Below are positions 52,891 to 61,436 of a DNA stretch of 64,000 nt, piece by piece. The notes under the pieces were generated by a model. It saw nothing but the letters and a program-made list of their open reading frames with translations, had not been told where the DNA came from and ran no database searches. A program made the translations under genes and the position numbers. Numbering within the stretch: the stretch's first letter is position 1; the number at the start of each line of letters is the position of its first letter. Source of the DNA: Catelliglobosispora koreensis DSM 44566 (GTDB taxonomy: Bacteria > Actinomycetota > Actinomycetes > Mycobacteriales > Micromonosporaceae); the NCBI RefSeq assembly GCF_000379685.1, contig NZ_KB903283.1, positions 210,819-274,818 of the forward strand. The letters run 5' to 3'.

Positions 52891-53385
52891 ATGCCCACTG
52901 CGGAAGAGTCTTTCGCCGAATACGTTCACGCTCGCCTGCCCGCCCTGTCGCGGGCAGCCTTTCTACTGGCAGGCGAGGCACACCTGGCCGAGGATCTGGT
53001 CCAGCAAACGCTGATCCAGGTCGCCGCCCGGTGGGAACGTATCGCGGCGGGCGGCGACCCGGATCCCTACGTCCGCCGCGTGCTCTACCACGAACACATC
53101 TCCTGGTGGCGACGGCACCGGCGGGATGCCATGCCCGTCGAGGTGCTGCCGGAACGGGCGGGTGACCCCGCCGATACAGCGCTGACGGTGACCGTGCAGC
53201 AGGCGTTAGCCCAGCTGGCGCCGCGCCAGCGGGCCGTGGTCGTGCTGCGCTTCTTCGAAGACCTAACCGAGACGCAAACCGCTGCCGTGCTTGAGTGCTC
53301 GGTCAGCACGGTCAAGAGCCAGACCCGCGATGCGTTGTCCCGTTTGCGATCCCTACTTCCCGAAACCGCGGAGGCGTTGCAGTGA
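52891..53385 (+). CDS. ECF sigma factor, SigE/SigM-like actinomycete family
   Basis: This 164-residue sigma factor has region 2 FAEYVHARLPALSRAAFLLAGEAHLAEDLVQQTLIQVAARWE and region 4 LAQLAPRQRAVVVLRFFEDLTETQTAAVLECSVSTVKSQTRDALSRLR. This is the SigE-family ECF pattern of actinomycetes with a downstream membrane regulator. The ATG at 52891 has GCGGAGGTG five bases upstream. It overlaps the next gene by GTGA, so the two work together. The cue is unknown. Confidence 0.92.
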   Translation: MPTAEESFAEYVHARLPALSRAAFLLAGEAHLAEDLVQQTLIQVAARWERIAAGGDPDPYVRRVLYHEHISWWRRHRRDAMPVEVLPERAGDPADTALTVTVQQALAQLAPRQRAVVVLRFFEDLTETQTAAVLECSVSTVKSQTRDALSRLRSLLPETAEALQ

Positions 53386-54566
53386 ACGATGTTCTTACCC
53401 GTGTCGCGGAACAAATGCCGATGCCCAAACTGAGCCCGGATCAGTTGTGGAAGCAGGGCCGCAAAGTGCGCCGGCGCCGTCTGGCGCAAGATCTGACCGC
53501 CGCCTTGCTAGCCGTCGTTGTCCTTGCTCTTCTTTTGTGGGTACCAGGTGAAAGCGCGCCCATCGCGGCATCCCCCAGTGCGCTGGTTCTCGTGCCGAAA
53601 TCCATTGCGGCGCCACACTTCTGGGAGCGCCTTCACGCTGACTCCCCCAACGGCCCGGCCCTCGCCACGACTACCGTGGCGCGCGGGAGCCTAACCGACA
53701 ACCTGCTAGGCACCATCACGACTGTCGTGATTGGCCACGACGGCAGCTACCGGGTGCGCCGGGACGCACAGATGCCCGTCCTGTCCCCCGATGGCAAATA
53801 CCTTGCCCAGCAAGGCGTTCTGACCGACTTGAGCACGGGACAAGACACTAGCGTGCCGGCGGGCTGGGTGCGTGCCTGGACGCGGGACTCCTCCGCGCTG
53901 CTCATCTCTAGCAATCGTGAATTGCTCTGGTATGACTGGCGTTCCGGTGAACGGAAGGCGTTCACCACCACAGCCGAAGTCGATGAGGCGGTGTTGTCGC
54001 CAGACGGCAAAAAGCTCGCCTACCAAGCGCGCTCCGAGAGCGGCGCGCGCCTCAAGACCGTCGACATGGCAAGCGGGACAACACTTCTCGACCTTGACCT
54101 CGGGCTGACGATGAGCTTGGGCGGATGGCTTCCGGACAGCAGCCGGATCGTGGTGAAGCGATTGAATTCCGTTACCCGCAAAGTGACACTGGCTGAAGTC
54201 AGCGACGATGGCACGATCTCGCCACGGCCAGGCGAGCATGACGAGCTGATCGCCATCGTTGGCTGGCGTAACGGCCTGCCGGTCGTGACAGCATATGAAT
54301 CGTTTGAGCGGCGGCTGCTGCGGCAGGTCAACAGCGACGGCAGCACCACAAACCTGTTGACCGCGGAGGCTGGGGTGCTTCAAATCCCGCAGGACATCAT
54401 TGAGAAAGCATCCTTTGGCGGGCCAAGCCTTGAGCCACCGGGCTTCGATCCAGCCAATTGGGTCTACTACAGTCTCGCCGCGGTCGTGCTGGCTTTACTG
54501 GCCGCCGTGTTGATCCTGCGCTGGATCACTCGGCTTGGCCACCTGGGCGGGAAAATGGCCGCCTGA
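53382..54566 (+). CDS. Two-helix membrane protein with PD40-like propeller, putative anti-sigma factor
   Basis: This 394-residue protein has a short cytoplasmic N-terminus (NDVLTRVAEQMPMPKLSPDQLW), helix 1 (LTAALLAVVVLALLLWV) and an extracytoplasmic beta-propeller with TolB/PD40 features (MPVLSPDGKYLAQQGVL, EAVLSPDGKKLAYQARS, GWLPDSSRIVV). A C-terminal helix (WVYYSLAAVVLALLAAVLILRWI) follows and the protein ends inside. The gene overlaps the SigE-like sigma factor gene (GTGA). Location and the N-terminal region suggest an anti-sigma role with an outside sensor, but no zinc anti-sigma (HxxxCxxC) motif is present. Confidence 0.8.
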   Translation: MNDVLTRVAEQMPMPKLSPDQLWKQGRKVRRRRLAQDLTAALLAVVVLALLLWVPGESAPIAASPSALVLVPKSIAAPHFWERLHADSPNGPALATTTVARGSLTDNLLGTITTVVIGHDGSYRVRRDAQMPVLSPDGKYLAQQGVLTDLSTGQDTSVPAGWVRAWTRDSSALLISSNRELLWYDWRSGERKAFTTTAEVDEAVLSPDGKKLAYQARSESGARLKTVDMASGTTLLDLDLGLTMSLGGWLPDSSRIVVKRLNSVTRKVTLAEVSDDGTISPRPGEHDELIAIVGWRNGLPVVTAYESFERRLLRQVNSDGSTTNLLTAEAGVLQIPQDIIEKASFGGPSLEPPGFDPANWVYYSLAAVVLALLAAVLILRWITRLGHLGGKMAA

Positions 54567-54588
54567 TGTTGTCATCTACGATGGCACG

Positions 54589-55095
54589 GTGAAGATCCGT
54601 CCGCCCTCGCTCGCTGAACTGCCCGTTCTCATGGAAATCGAGCGAGAGGCTGGGCATTGCTTCTCCGGCATCGGGATGCCCGAGATCGCCGCGGATGATC
54701 CGTTGCCGGTGGCCGTCCTTGACAGCTATCGCCTGGCAGGCATGGCATGGGTCGCAGCCGAATCCTCTGATTCGCCGGTCGCCTATCTGATCGCCGATCT
54801 TATTGACGGCAACCTTCATATTGAACAGGTTTCCGTCCGGCCATCCCACGCGGGCCAGCGCATTGGCGGAAGTCTGCTCGAGCACGCCGCTCAGCACGCT
54901 GTCTCACAAGGCCTCGCGGCATTGACCCTGACCACCTTCGCCGACGTCCCGTGGAACGCGCCGTATTACGAGCGTTGCGGGTTCTACGTCCTCGACGATG
55001 ATCTTCTTCCGCCGGGCCTGCGCGTTGTGCGTCAGCGAGAGGCCGAGCACGGCCTAGACAGGTGGCCCCGCGTCTGCATGCGGCGCGATCTGTGA
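54589..55095 (+). CDS. GNAT family N-acetyltransferase
   Basis: This 168-residue acetyltransferase has motif A QVSVRPSHAGQRIGGSLLEHAAQHA (acetyl-CoA pyrophosphate loop) and motif B ALTLTTFADVPWNAPYYERCGFYVL. The GTG at 54589 lies six bases after TACGAT with no Shine-Dalgarno; a longer start would overlap the membrane protein gene. The typical product acetylates a small molecule or protein amine; substrate unknown. It overlaps the metallophosphoesterase gene (convergent) by 42 bases. Confidence 0.88.
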   Translation: MKIRPPSLAELPVLMEIEREAGHCFSGIGMPEIAADDPLPVAVLDSYRLAGMAWVAAESSDSPVAYLIADLIDGNLHIEQVSVRPSHAGQRIGGSLLEHAAQHAVSQGLAALTLTTFADVPWNAPYYERCGFYVLDDDLLPPGLRVVRQREAEHGLDRWPRVCMRRDL

Positions 55096-55935
55096 CGCCA
55101 GTTGGCTAGGAAAGACTGGGCGCAGGAGGCGCGGTGGCTGGGGCCGGGCTTTCCACTCGCGCGGGTAACCGATCGAAACCTCCTCGAACCGTATGCCGTC
55201 GTAGTGTGTCTCGCGTGGAATGTGCAGATGCCCATAGATACACGCGGCCGCACGAAAACGTAAATGCCAGTCATGGGTGGCCGTCGTGCCGCACCACTGC
55301 GCGAAAACGGGAAAGTAGAGCATGTCAGTTGGTTCGCGCCGCAGCGGGAAATGGTTAACGAGCACTGTCGGCAAGGCTGGATCCGTTGCGGCCAAACGGC
55401 TTTCGGTGTAGGCGACGCGAGCACGGCACCAGTCGGCCCGCCCCTGGTAAGGCTCGGGGTACAGGAACTTCTCGTCGACACAAACGATGCCCTGTTCATA
55501 GGCCATGGCGAGGGACTGTTCGGCATTCTCCGCACCGGGCGCCAGAAACGAATAGTCATAAAGCACGAAAAGCGGTGCGATGAGCGCTGGCCCGCCCGGT
55601 CCGGTCCACAGTGGATAGTCGTCCTCTGGCGTGTCGACACCGATCTCACGGCATGCTGCTACCAGTGCCTCATATCGCTGCACGCCCCGCAGCTGCACCG
55701 GGTCACTAGGCACGGTCCATAGCTCATGATTTCCCGGAGCCCAGATGACCCGGGCAAACCGCGATCTCAGCAGCGACAGCGTCTCGATGACCTGGCCGAA
55801 GAGATCGGCGACGTCACCGGCGACGATGAGCCAATCGCGCGGACTGCTGGGCCGCAGTTGCTCCAGCAGCCGCTGGTTGTCCTTATAGCCCACGTGCAGG
55901 TCGCTGATCGCGTAGAGGTGCTCCACATCAGACAC
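55054..55935 (-). CDS. Calcineurin-like metallophosphoesterase
   Basis: This 293-residue protein has all five family motifs: AISDLHVG, VAGDVADL, WAPGNHELW, VLVNHFPLR and IYGHLHIPRE, which bind the two metal ions. Family members cleave phosphodiesters or phosphomonoesters; the specific substrate cannot be read. GTG 55935 follows TAGGCT by six bases without Shine-Dalgarno, indicating a leaderless mRNA. The last 42 bases overlap the GNAT gene on the other strand. Confidence 0.92.
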   Translation of the reverse strand: MSDVEHLYAISDLHVGYKDNQRLLEQLRPSSPRDWLIVAGDVADLFGQVIETLSLLRSRFARVIWAPGNHELWTVPSDPVQLRGVQRYEALVAACREIGVDTPEDDYPLWTGPGGPALIAPLFVLYDYSFLAPGAENAEQSLAMAYEQGIVCVDEKFLYPEPYQGRADWCRARVAYTESRLAATDPALPTVLVNHFPLRREPTDMLYFPVFAQWCGTTATHDWHLRFRAAACIYGHLHIPRETHYDGIRFEEVSIGYPREWKARPQPPRLLRPVFPSQLASQIAPHADAGPPV

Positions 55936-55944
55936 CCGCCCAGC

Positions 55945-58203
55945 CTATCCGTGACGAGTTTTGCCTCTGGTGACCTCACGAGCCTCGCGGGCGAGCTTTT
56001 CGTCATAGGGCCGGTTGAGCTTGCGGGCTAGCTCGATGGTGCGGTCGTGAATCGCCAGCGCCTCCTCGTCACGGCCCGCCGCGGTCAGCGTCTCGGCGTA
56101 GGAGTGCAGGACGTCCATCTCCTTTTGCGCCTCGGCTAGCGGCTCGAGCAGGCTGAGCGCTCGCTCGTGGTGTTCGATGGCCTCGTCATATGAGCCCATC
56201 ATCCGCAGAGCGACACCGAGATAGTTGTGGCACCAAGCCTGGTTGTGGGCCAGGCCGCTCTGTTCGGCTAGCCGCAAGGCCAGGTTTAGGGTCTTCAGCG
56301 ATTCGGCCGGCTCGGTGGACGCTTGCACCACACCGAGCGTCACGAGTCCCGTGATCTGCGGCGATCCCTGAACCAGTGCCACGGACCGGCGCGCGAGTTC
56401 GGCGGCTTCGCTGGGGTGTCCAAGGTGGAGGGTCATCCAGCCTTCCTGGCCCAGTGCCTGGGATTGACCGCCAGGGTGCCCGGTGTTTTCGAATAGCTTG
56501 TGTGCCACCCGGAACTGGTCGCGCGCCGCTTCGAGATCGCCGAGGCTGTGGCGCAGAAACCCGATCCGCAACGCAAGAGCGGCGGCGAGGTCGTCATCGT
56601 CCAAACCGGACTGTTCAGCCGTCTCATAAGCCGTCAGTGCCTCCGTCAGCCGGCCAGCGTTGGCGTGGGCGTAACCGAGATCCACCAGCAGGGACGCTCG
56701 CTGCTGGGGACGGCCGAGACGGTCCGCCGCGGCGACGGCGCCTTCGAGGAGACGCACCTGCTCATCCGTGCCGCGGTGCCGGAAGAACCAGGCGCGCATC
56801 GCCTGCGGCAGCTGCATGACTACCTCGTCAGCGCCGAGACGAACGGCCGTGTCGAAACTGGCGATCAGGTTGGCGTACTCGGCGTCGAACCACGCGATAG
56901 CGACAGCCGGATCGGCTGGTGCCGTGACTTGGCGGTTGAGCAGCGGCAGCGTCTTGTCATAAGCGACGGCCTGGGCGAGATAGTGGTTGAGGACCCGGTG
57001 CACGGCAGCGTCGGCTTCTGGTTCTTCGTCCGCGGCGACGTCAGCGGCGTACCGGCGGATGAGGTCATGAAGTTTGTAACGGCCAGGCGTGGGCTCCTGC
57101 ACCAAGTGCGCGTCAACCAGATCTTCCAGCATCACGTTGACGCGCTCGGGCGCCAAGTCGGTGAGAGCGGCCACGGCCGCGGCGTCGAAGTCGGTTCCGG
57201 GCAGCACACCAAGCAGGCGGAACGTGCGCCGCTGGGCGGGGTCGAGCTGCTGCAGCGACATGCCGAACACGGCGTCATAGCGGCTGGGGCTATCGCGCAG
57301 GCGCTCGGCGAGCACGGCCACGGTCCAGCCTGGACGGTGACGCAACCTTGCGCCCGCCATCCGCAGCGCCAGCGGAAGCCCACTGCACTGCTCCAGAACC
57401 TGGGCGACCGCCTCGGCGTCAGCCTCGTTGATCCCCGCCGCCTGGCCAAACAGCGACGCGGCGTCCTCATTGGACAGTGGGGTCAGCGATACCGGTGGCA
57501 CACCGTCCAGGCTCATCAACCTGTTGCGGCTGGTGATCAGCACGGCGGATTTGCCCGCGCCCGGAAGCAGCGGCCGCACGTGTTCGGCATCGACAGCATT
57601 GTCCAGCAACACCAGAATCCGCCGCCCGGACAATTCCGAGCGCCACAAGGCCGCTCGTTCCGTGGTGCCTGATGGCGGCTGCGAGACGCCAACGGCGGTC
57701 AGCAGCCGGGCCAGGGCGGCCGACGGCTCCAGTGGTTCGTGGCCCGGGGTGAAACCGAGCAGATCGAGGTAGATCCCGCCGTCGGGAAAGGACGGTGCCA
57801 GCTGGTGCGCCACATGGACCGCGAGGCTCGTCTTGCCGACGCCACCCATGCCGTCGATCGCGGCCGCGCCGACGGTGCGCAGGAGTTGCGCGGCGAGCGC
57901 CGCTTCTGCTTCACGCCCGGTGAAGTCCGTGAGGTCAGCGGGGAGGTCATTGCGGCGTGGGCTGGGCGCTGGCCCAGCCTTGGACGCCTCGGCCCAGACC
58001 GCACGCAGTGGACGGGGGTCACGGCTCACGACCCGGCACAACGCGACGACAGCCTCCCACGGCGGCACCAACTGGCCCGACAGATAGCGAGACAGCGAGG
58101 AGCTGGAAAGGCCCGACTGACGGGCCAGCGCCCGCAGGCTAAGCCCGCTGAGCTCCCTGATCCGGGTCAGCTGCGCAACTAGTCGCTCACGATCACCTGA
58201 CAC
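55945..58203 (-). CDS. Helix-turn-helix/NB-ARC/TPR transcriptional regulator
   Basis: This 752-residue protein starts with an XRE helix-turn-helix (LSLRALARQSGLSSSSLSRYLSGQLVPPWEAVVALC). The NB-ARC ATPase has the P-loop GMGGVGKTS near residue 118, Walker B RRILVLLDNAVD, SAVLITSRNRL and GLPLALRMAG. C-terminal tetratricopeptide repeats follow (TALTAYETAEQSGL, GDLEAARDQFRVAHKLFENTG). I chose GTG 58203 because TAGCGT precedes it by seven bases, like several other leaderless starts here; GTG 58242 is possible. These SARP-less STAND regulators are common in actinomycetes and often control secondary metabolism. The target here is unknown. Confidence 0.9.
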   Translation of the reverse strand: MSGDRERLVAQLTRIRELSGLSLRALARQSGLSSSSLSRYLSGQLVPPWEAVVALCRVVSRDPRPLRAVWAEASKAGPAPSPRRNDLPADLTDFTGREAEAALAAQLLRTVGAAAIDGMGGVGKTSLAVHVAHQLAPSFPDGGIYLDLLGFTPGHEPLEPSAALARLLTAVGVSQPPSGTTERAALWRSELSGRRILVLLDNAVDAEHVRPLLPGAGKSAVLITSRNRLMSLDGVPPVSLTPLSNEDAASLFGQAAGINEADAEAVAQVLEQCSGLPLALRMAGARLRHRPGWTVAVLAERLRDSPSRYDAVFGMSLQQLDPAQRRTFRLLGVLPGTDFDAAAVAALTDLAPERVNVMLEDLVDAHLVQEPTPGRYKLHDLIRRYAADVAADEEPEADAAVHRVLNHYLAQAVAYDKTLPLLNRQVTAPADPAVAIAWFDAEYANLIASFDTAVRLGADEVVMQLPQAMRAWFFRHRGTDEQVRLLEGAVAAADRLGRPQQRASLLVDLGYAHANAGRLTEALTAYETAEQSGLDDDDLAAALALRIGFLRHSLGDLEAARDQFRVAHKLFENTGHPGGQSQALGQEGWMTLHLGHPSEAAELARRSVALVQGSPQITGLVTLGVVQASTEPAESLKTLNLALRLAEQSGLAHNQAWCHNYLGVALRMMGSYDEAIEHHERALSLLEPLAEAQKEMDVLHSYAETLTAAGRDEEALAIHDRTIELARKLNRPYDEKLAREAREVTRGKTRHG

Positions 58204-58251
58204 CTGGCACACGCTACTCGTCTTAGCCCGCGTTCGCGGCACACGGGCTGG

Positions 58252-58638
58252 TCAGCCGCCAAAGGCCTCCGGGCCGAAGCGGCCCCAGGCGACGAAACTC
58301 GTGAGGGCGAGATAGGCCAGATCCGCGATCAGATACTTGAACTCCCGCCGTCGGATGCGTGTGGCCGCCGCACCTACCATGATGACCGCCAAGCCCGTGG
58401 CGGCCAGCGGGACAAGGACTGGCGCGATCTTCAGCACGGCAGGCAGGATCAGGCCCAGTCCACCAAGGACTTCAAAGGCTCCAATGGCCTTCACGGTGCT
58501 GGCGCTGAAATCCTCGACCCATCGCGCGCTGGGCCCGAACGCGGCTATCTTCTCCTTTGGCACGATCAGCTTGCCGGCGCCTCCCAGCACGAAGGCAACG
58601 GCGAGCAGCCCGGCAACGATCCATAGAGCGAGGTTCAT
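58252..58638 (-). CDS. DoxX-like membrane protein next to ECF41 sigma factor
   Basis: This 128-residue protein has four helices (LALWIVAGLLAVAFVLGGAGKL, IGAFEVLGGLGLILPAVL, VLVPLAATGLAVIMVGAAA, YLIADLAYLALTSFVAW). The family pattern G-G-x-x-K-L and F-E-x-L-G-G-L-G-L-I-L-P is clear. AAGGAGA six bases upstream supports the ATG at 58638. Divergent from a SigJ/ECF41 sigma gene; DoxX-type genes are known partners of ECF41 factors. Probable target of that sigma factor. Confidence 0.88.
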   Translation of the reverse strand: MNLALWIVAGLLAVAFVLGGAGKLIVPKEKIAAFGPSARWVEDFSASTVKAIGAFEVLGGLGLILPAVLKIAPVLVPLAATGLAVIMVGAAATRIRRREFKYLIADLAYLALTSFVAWGRFGPEAFGG

Positions 58639-58713
58639 GGGTGTCTCCTTGACTATCGGCCAACTGTTCGGACACAAGACACCGGCAACCCGCGCTTTGT
58701 GACAGGGGGAGCT

Positions 58714-59610
58714 ATGAGATCCAGGCCACAGCCAGACCCCGCCACCGAGGCGTTCCTCGCCCATCGCCCGCTGCTGTTCACGGTCGCCTACGAGCTGCTC
58801 GGCTCGGCGGCCGACGCCGAAGACGTCGTGCAGGAAACGTGGCTGCAGTGGTCGCAGGTGGCTGTCGAAACGGTGCGCGACCAGCGGGCTTATCTGGCCC
58901 AGATCGCCACCCGGCAGGCACTCAACCGCCTGCGCACGTTAAGCAGGCGCAAGGAGTCATATGTCGGCCCGTGGCTGCCTGAGCCTCTGTTAACGACACC
59001 CGACGTCGCCGACGACGTCGCTCTGGCCGACAGCCTGTCGACAGCTGTGCTGCTCGTGCTGGAAACACTCACGCCGACGGAGCGGGCCGTGTTCGTGCTA
59101 CATGACGTGTTCGGCTTCGAATATGGCGAAGTGGCCGACGCCGTCGGCAAGAGCCCTGCCGCCGTCCGCCAGATCGCCCATCGGGCCCGCGAACATGTCG
59201 CTGCCCGCCGGCCCCGCGATGTCGTCTCCCCGGCCGAGACCCGCGTCGCGCTTGGCGCCTTCCAGCGTGCGGCCGAAACGGGCGAACTGCAGCACCTGCT
59301 CGACATCCTCGCCCCGGATGTCGTTGTGTGGAGCGATGCCGGTGGGCTCAAGCAGGCTGTGCGGCAGCCTATTGTGGGGGCCGCCAAGTTCGCTCGCCTG
59401 ATGTCCCTGCGCTGGCAGTTCGTCGGCCCTCAGACATCCCTGGAACCGGTGCAGGTCAACGGGTTCCCGGCTCTGCTCATGCGCCTCGACGGGCAGATCG
59501 ACGGTGTGGTGTCCGTCAGGCTGGAGGAGGGCCTCATCACCGGCATCTACATCGTGCGCAACCCCGAGAAACTGTCTCGTGTGGAGGGTGAAACCAGGCT
59601 CAGCCGCTGA
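58714..59610 (+). CDS. sigJ: ECF41-type sigma factor (SigJ-like) with SnoaL-like C-terminal domain
   Basis: This 298-residue protein has ECF regions 2 (FTVAYELLGSAADAEDVVQETWLQW) and 4 (LTPTERAVFVLHDVFGFEYGEVADAVGKSPAAVRQIAHRAREHV), then a SnoaL-like domain (LDILAPDVVVWSDAGGLKQA, IYIVRNPEKL) that controls activity in ECF41 proteins instead of a separate anti-sigma factor. The ATG at 58714 has AGGGGGAG three bases upstream. Its likely regulon includes the divergent DoxX gene. The signal is unknown. Confidence 0.9.
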   Translation: MRSRPQPDPATEAFLAHRPLLFTVAYELLGSAADAEDVVQETWLQWSQVAVETVRDQRAYLAQIATRQALNRLRTLSRRKESYVGPWLPEPLLTTPDVADDVALADSLSTAVLLVLETLTPTERAVFVLHDVFGFEYGEVADAVGKSPAAVRQIAHRAREHVAARRPRDVVSPAETRVALGAFQRAAETGELQHLLDILAPDVVVWSDAGGLKQAVRQPIVGAAKFARLMSLRWQFVGPQTSLEPVQVNGFPALLMRLDGQIDGVVSVRLEEGLITGIYIVRNPEKLSRVEGETRLSR

Positions 59611-59613
59611 GCG

Positions 59614-59642
59614 CGTGTGGCGGCACCGGGCGCCGCCACACG
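59614..59642. terminator. Bidirectional terminator between sigJ-like and PL9-type genes
   Basis: CGTGTGGCGGC pairs with GCCGCCACACG: an 11-base perfect stem with a seven-base loop, between stops at 59610 (+) and 59650 (-). Confidence 0.7.
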
Positions 59643-59649
59643 GCCGTTG

Positions 59650-61230
59650 CTAGAAGCGGGCTCCCAGGTCGGCGTTGTTGCTGGGCCGCAAGAACGTTGA
59701 CGTGGGGATGGTGCCGTCGGCGTTGCGTGGCCCGGTGATCGTGCCCGGGCTGGTGCTCTGCAGCGGCCAGCTGCCGCCGATGTCCCACGAGTTGCCCGAC
59801 CCACTGGAGTTCGAGCCATAGGAATGAGTCGTGCCGTTGGCGACGGAGAGGTTCTTAGTCAGTGTGCTGTCGGAGCGGTCGAAATCGAGGCCGGTTCCCG
59901 GGTTGTCCCACGCGGTGCACCGCTCGATGCGGTGCTGTCCTGGGTTGTTGTTGTCGATGAAACCGCTGACCGCGTTGTCCCACGCCATGCTGTTGCGAAC
60001 GGTGATGCTGGCTGAAACCGCGTTCCCGCCGAGTTTGAAACCGTTGCCATCGCCTTGGTAATTGGGCAGGTTCCAGCGGTTGAATCCGTTGCCCCAGGCC
60101 AAACTGTTCTCCACCAGGATGGGCGAGGAGAACATCCAGAAGTCCAGGCCATCGTCGGAGTTGTTCCACAAGCGTGCGCCGCGCACGACGTTGCCCGTAC
60201 CGGATCCTTCCTTGATGGCAATGCCGTCAGCACTTTCGCCGTTCTTGCGCGGGTCGCGGTTGCCGTAGCTGTCCAGATTGATGATCTGGTTGTTACTCGA
60301 GGACAGCACGATGTGCAGCCCAGACTCGTAATTGTCGCGTGTGATGAGCCGGTCGAAGATGTTGTTGTTGGTGTCGAGCCCGAAGATGCCGTAGGGGCCG
60401 TGGATGATTTCCAGGCCGATGATGCGCCACCAGTCGCCCTCGATATGGATGGCTCCGCGCTCGGGACGCGGAATGGTCGAGTCCACCGCCCCAGGCGTAT
60501 ACGGCATGTTCTCGCCGTCGAGAATGACGCGCTCATCGTTGTAGTTGCGCATCGTGATGGGCTGGCTGGACGTTCCGTTCTTGAGAATCTGAACATTCGT
60601 GGACGGGGCATAGGTGCCACCGCGAATGAAGATGGTGTAACCGGGCTGGGCCAGGTCGACTGCCCGCTGAATGGTGCGCAGCGGAGCGGCCAGTGTTCCC
60701 GCGTTGCTGTCGTTGCCACTGGTGGCGACGTAGAGCACGTTGGCAGGCGGTGGCGTACCACCAACTTCAACGTCTAGATAGTCCACATTGGGCAGACCCG
60801 CCGAGGTGGTTGGGCTCAGCCGGATCGTGTTGCTGCCCGCGTTGACGTTGACGGTCAAGGTTTTGGTAACCCAGGCGTTCCAGGCACCCGTGCCCTCAAA
60901 CGACGGCGTGTGCACGGTGCTGCCGTTGACGATCAGGCTCGCGGGCCGCGATGTCGTGGTGCCGTTGGCGAAACGCACCCCGAGCGTTGCCGTGCCAGCA
61001 GCCGAAGCGCTGACGGTGAACTGCGCGTAGGCGCCAGAAGCGTTGTCGGCATTGCAGAAACCGCTGCCGGAATACCCAGCCCAGTTGCTGTCAATCGTGC
61101 CCAGGCAAACCGCGGGCGAGACCTCGGCCTCAAAGCGAGTGGGCGCGGCATGCGCCGCGGTGGGGGTCAGGACGGCAAGTGCACCAGCGAGCAAGCCAGC
61201 GCACGCGACGAGAGGCGCGGATCTCCTCAT
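59650..61230 (-). CDS. Secreted pectate lyase-like (PL9-type) right-handed beta-helix enzyme
   Basis: This 526-residue exported protein has a signal peptide at 1-29 (APLVACAGLLAGALAVL, cleavage after TAAHA). A CBM35/CBM6-like domain (RFEAEVSPAVCLGTIDSNWAGYSGSGFCN to NTIRLSPTTSAGLPNVDYLDVEV, residues about 30-165) follows. Then comes a beta-helix starting LYVATSGNDSNAGTLAAPLRTIQRAVDLAQPG with repeats such as DRLITRDNYESGLHI and GARLWNNSDDGLDFWMF, the latter characteristic of PL9 calcium and substrate residues. ATG at 61230 with GGGAGAAAG upstream. A palindrome shared with the PL1 gene lies 128 bases upstream, pointing to a common regulator. Target polymer probably pectate or rhamnogalacturonan. 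Confidence 0.88.
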   Translation of the reverse strand: MRRSAPLVACAGLLAGALAVLTPTAAHAAPTRFEAEVSPAVCLGTIDSNWAGYSGSGFCNADNASGAYAQFTVSASAAGTATLGVRFANGTTTSRPASLIVNGSTVHTPSFEGTGAWNAWVTKTLTVNVNAGSNTIRLSPTTSAGLPNVDYLDVEVGGTPPPANVLYVATSGNDSNAGTLAAPLRTIQRAVDLAQPGYTIFIRGGTYAPSTNVQILKNGTSSQPITMRNYNDERVILDGENMPYTPGAVDSTIPRPERGAIHIEGDWWRIIGLEIIHGPYGIFGLDTNNNIFDRLITRDNYESGLHIVLSSSNNQIINLDSYGNRDPRKNGESADGIAIKEGSGTGNVVRGARLWNNSDDGLDFWMFSSPILVENSLAWGNGFNRWNLPNYQGDGNGFKLGGNAVSASITVRNSMAWDNAVSGFIDNNNPGQHRIERCTAWDNPGTGLDFDRSDSTLTKNLSVANGTTHSYGSNSSGSGNSWDIGGSWPLQSTSPGTITGPRNADGTIPTSTFLRPSNNADLGARF

Positions 61231-61357
61231 CTTTCTTTCTCCCAAGGTGTAAGCGGCGCAGGCACTGCCCTACTGCCTCAACGCCACATGCGGCTTCGTG
61301 TCCCGCATCCTCTTAACCCGGATCAAAGATCGAAACATCGACGAATCCTCAGCTTAA

Positions 61358-61371
61358 GGAAAGCGCTTTCC
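61358..61371. promoter_or_regulatory. LacI-type palindrome upstream of the PL9-type gene
   Basis: GGAAAGCGCTTTCC, identical in all 14 bases to the site at 52072-52085, lies 128 bases upstream of the start of the second pectinolytic gene. Confidence 0.7.
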
Positions 61372-61436
61372 GCATTTCAAGAGCTGGCGTTTGCAGGTTT
61401 GTTGCAGTGCTCCGCGCCGCTCACACCTGGATTGAG

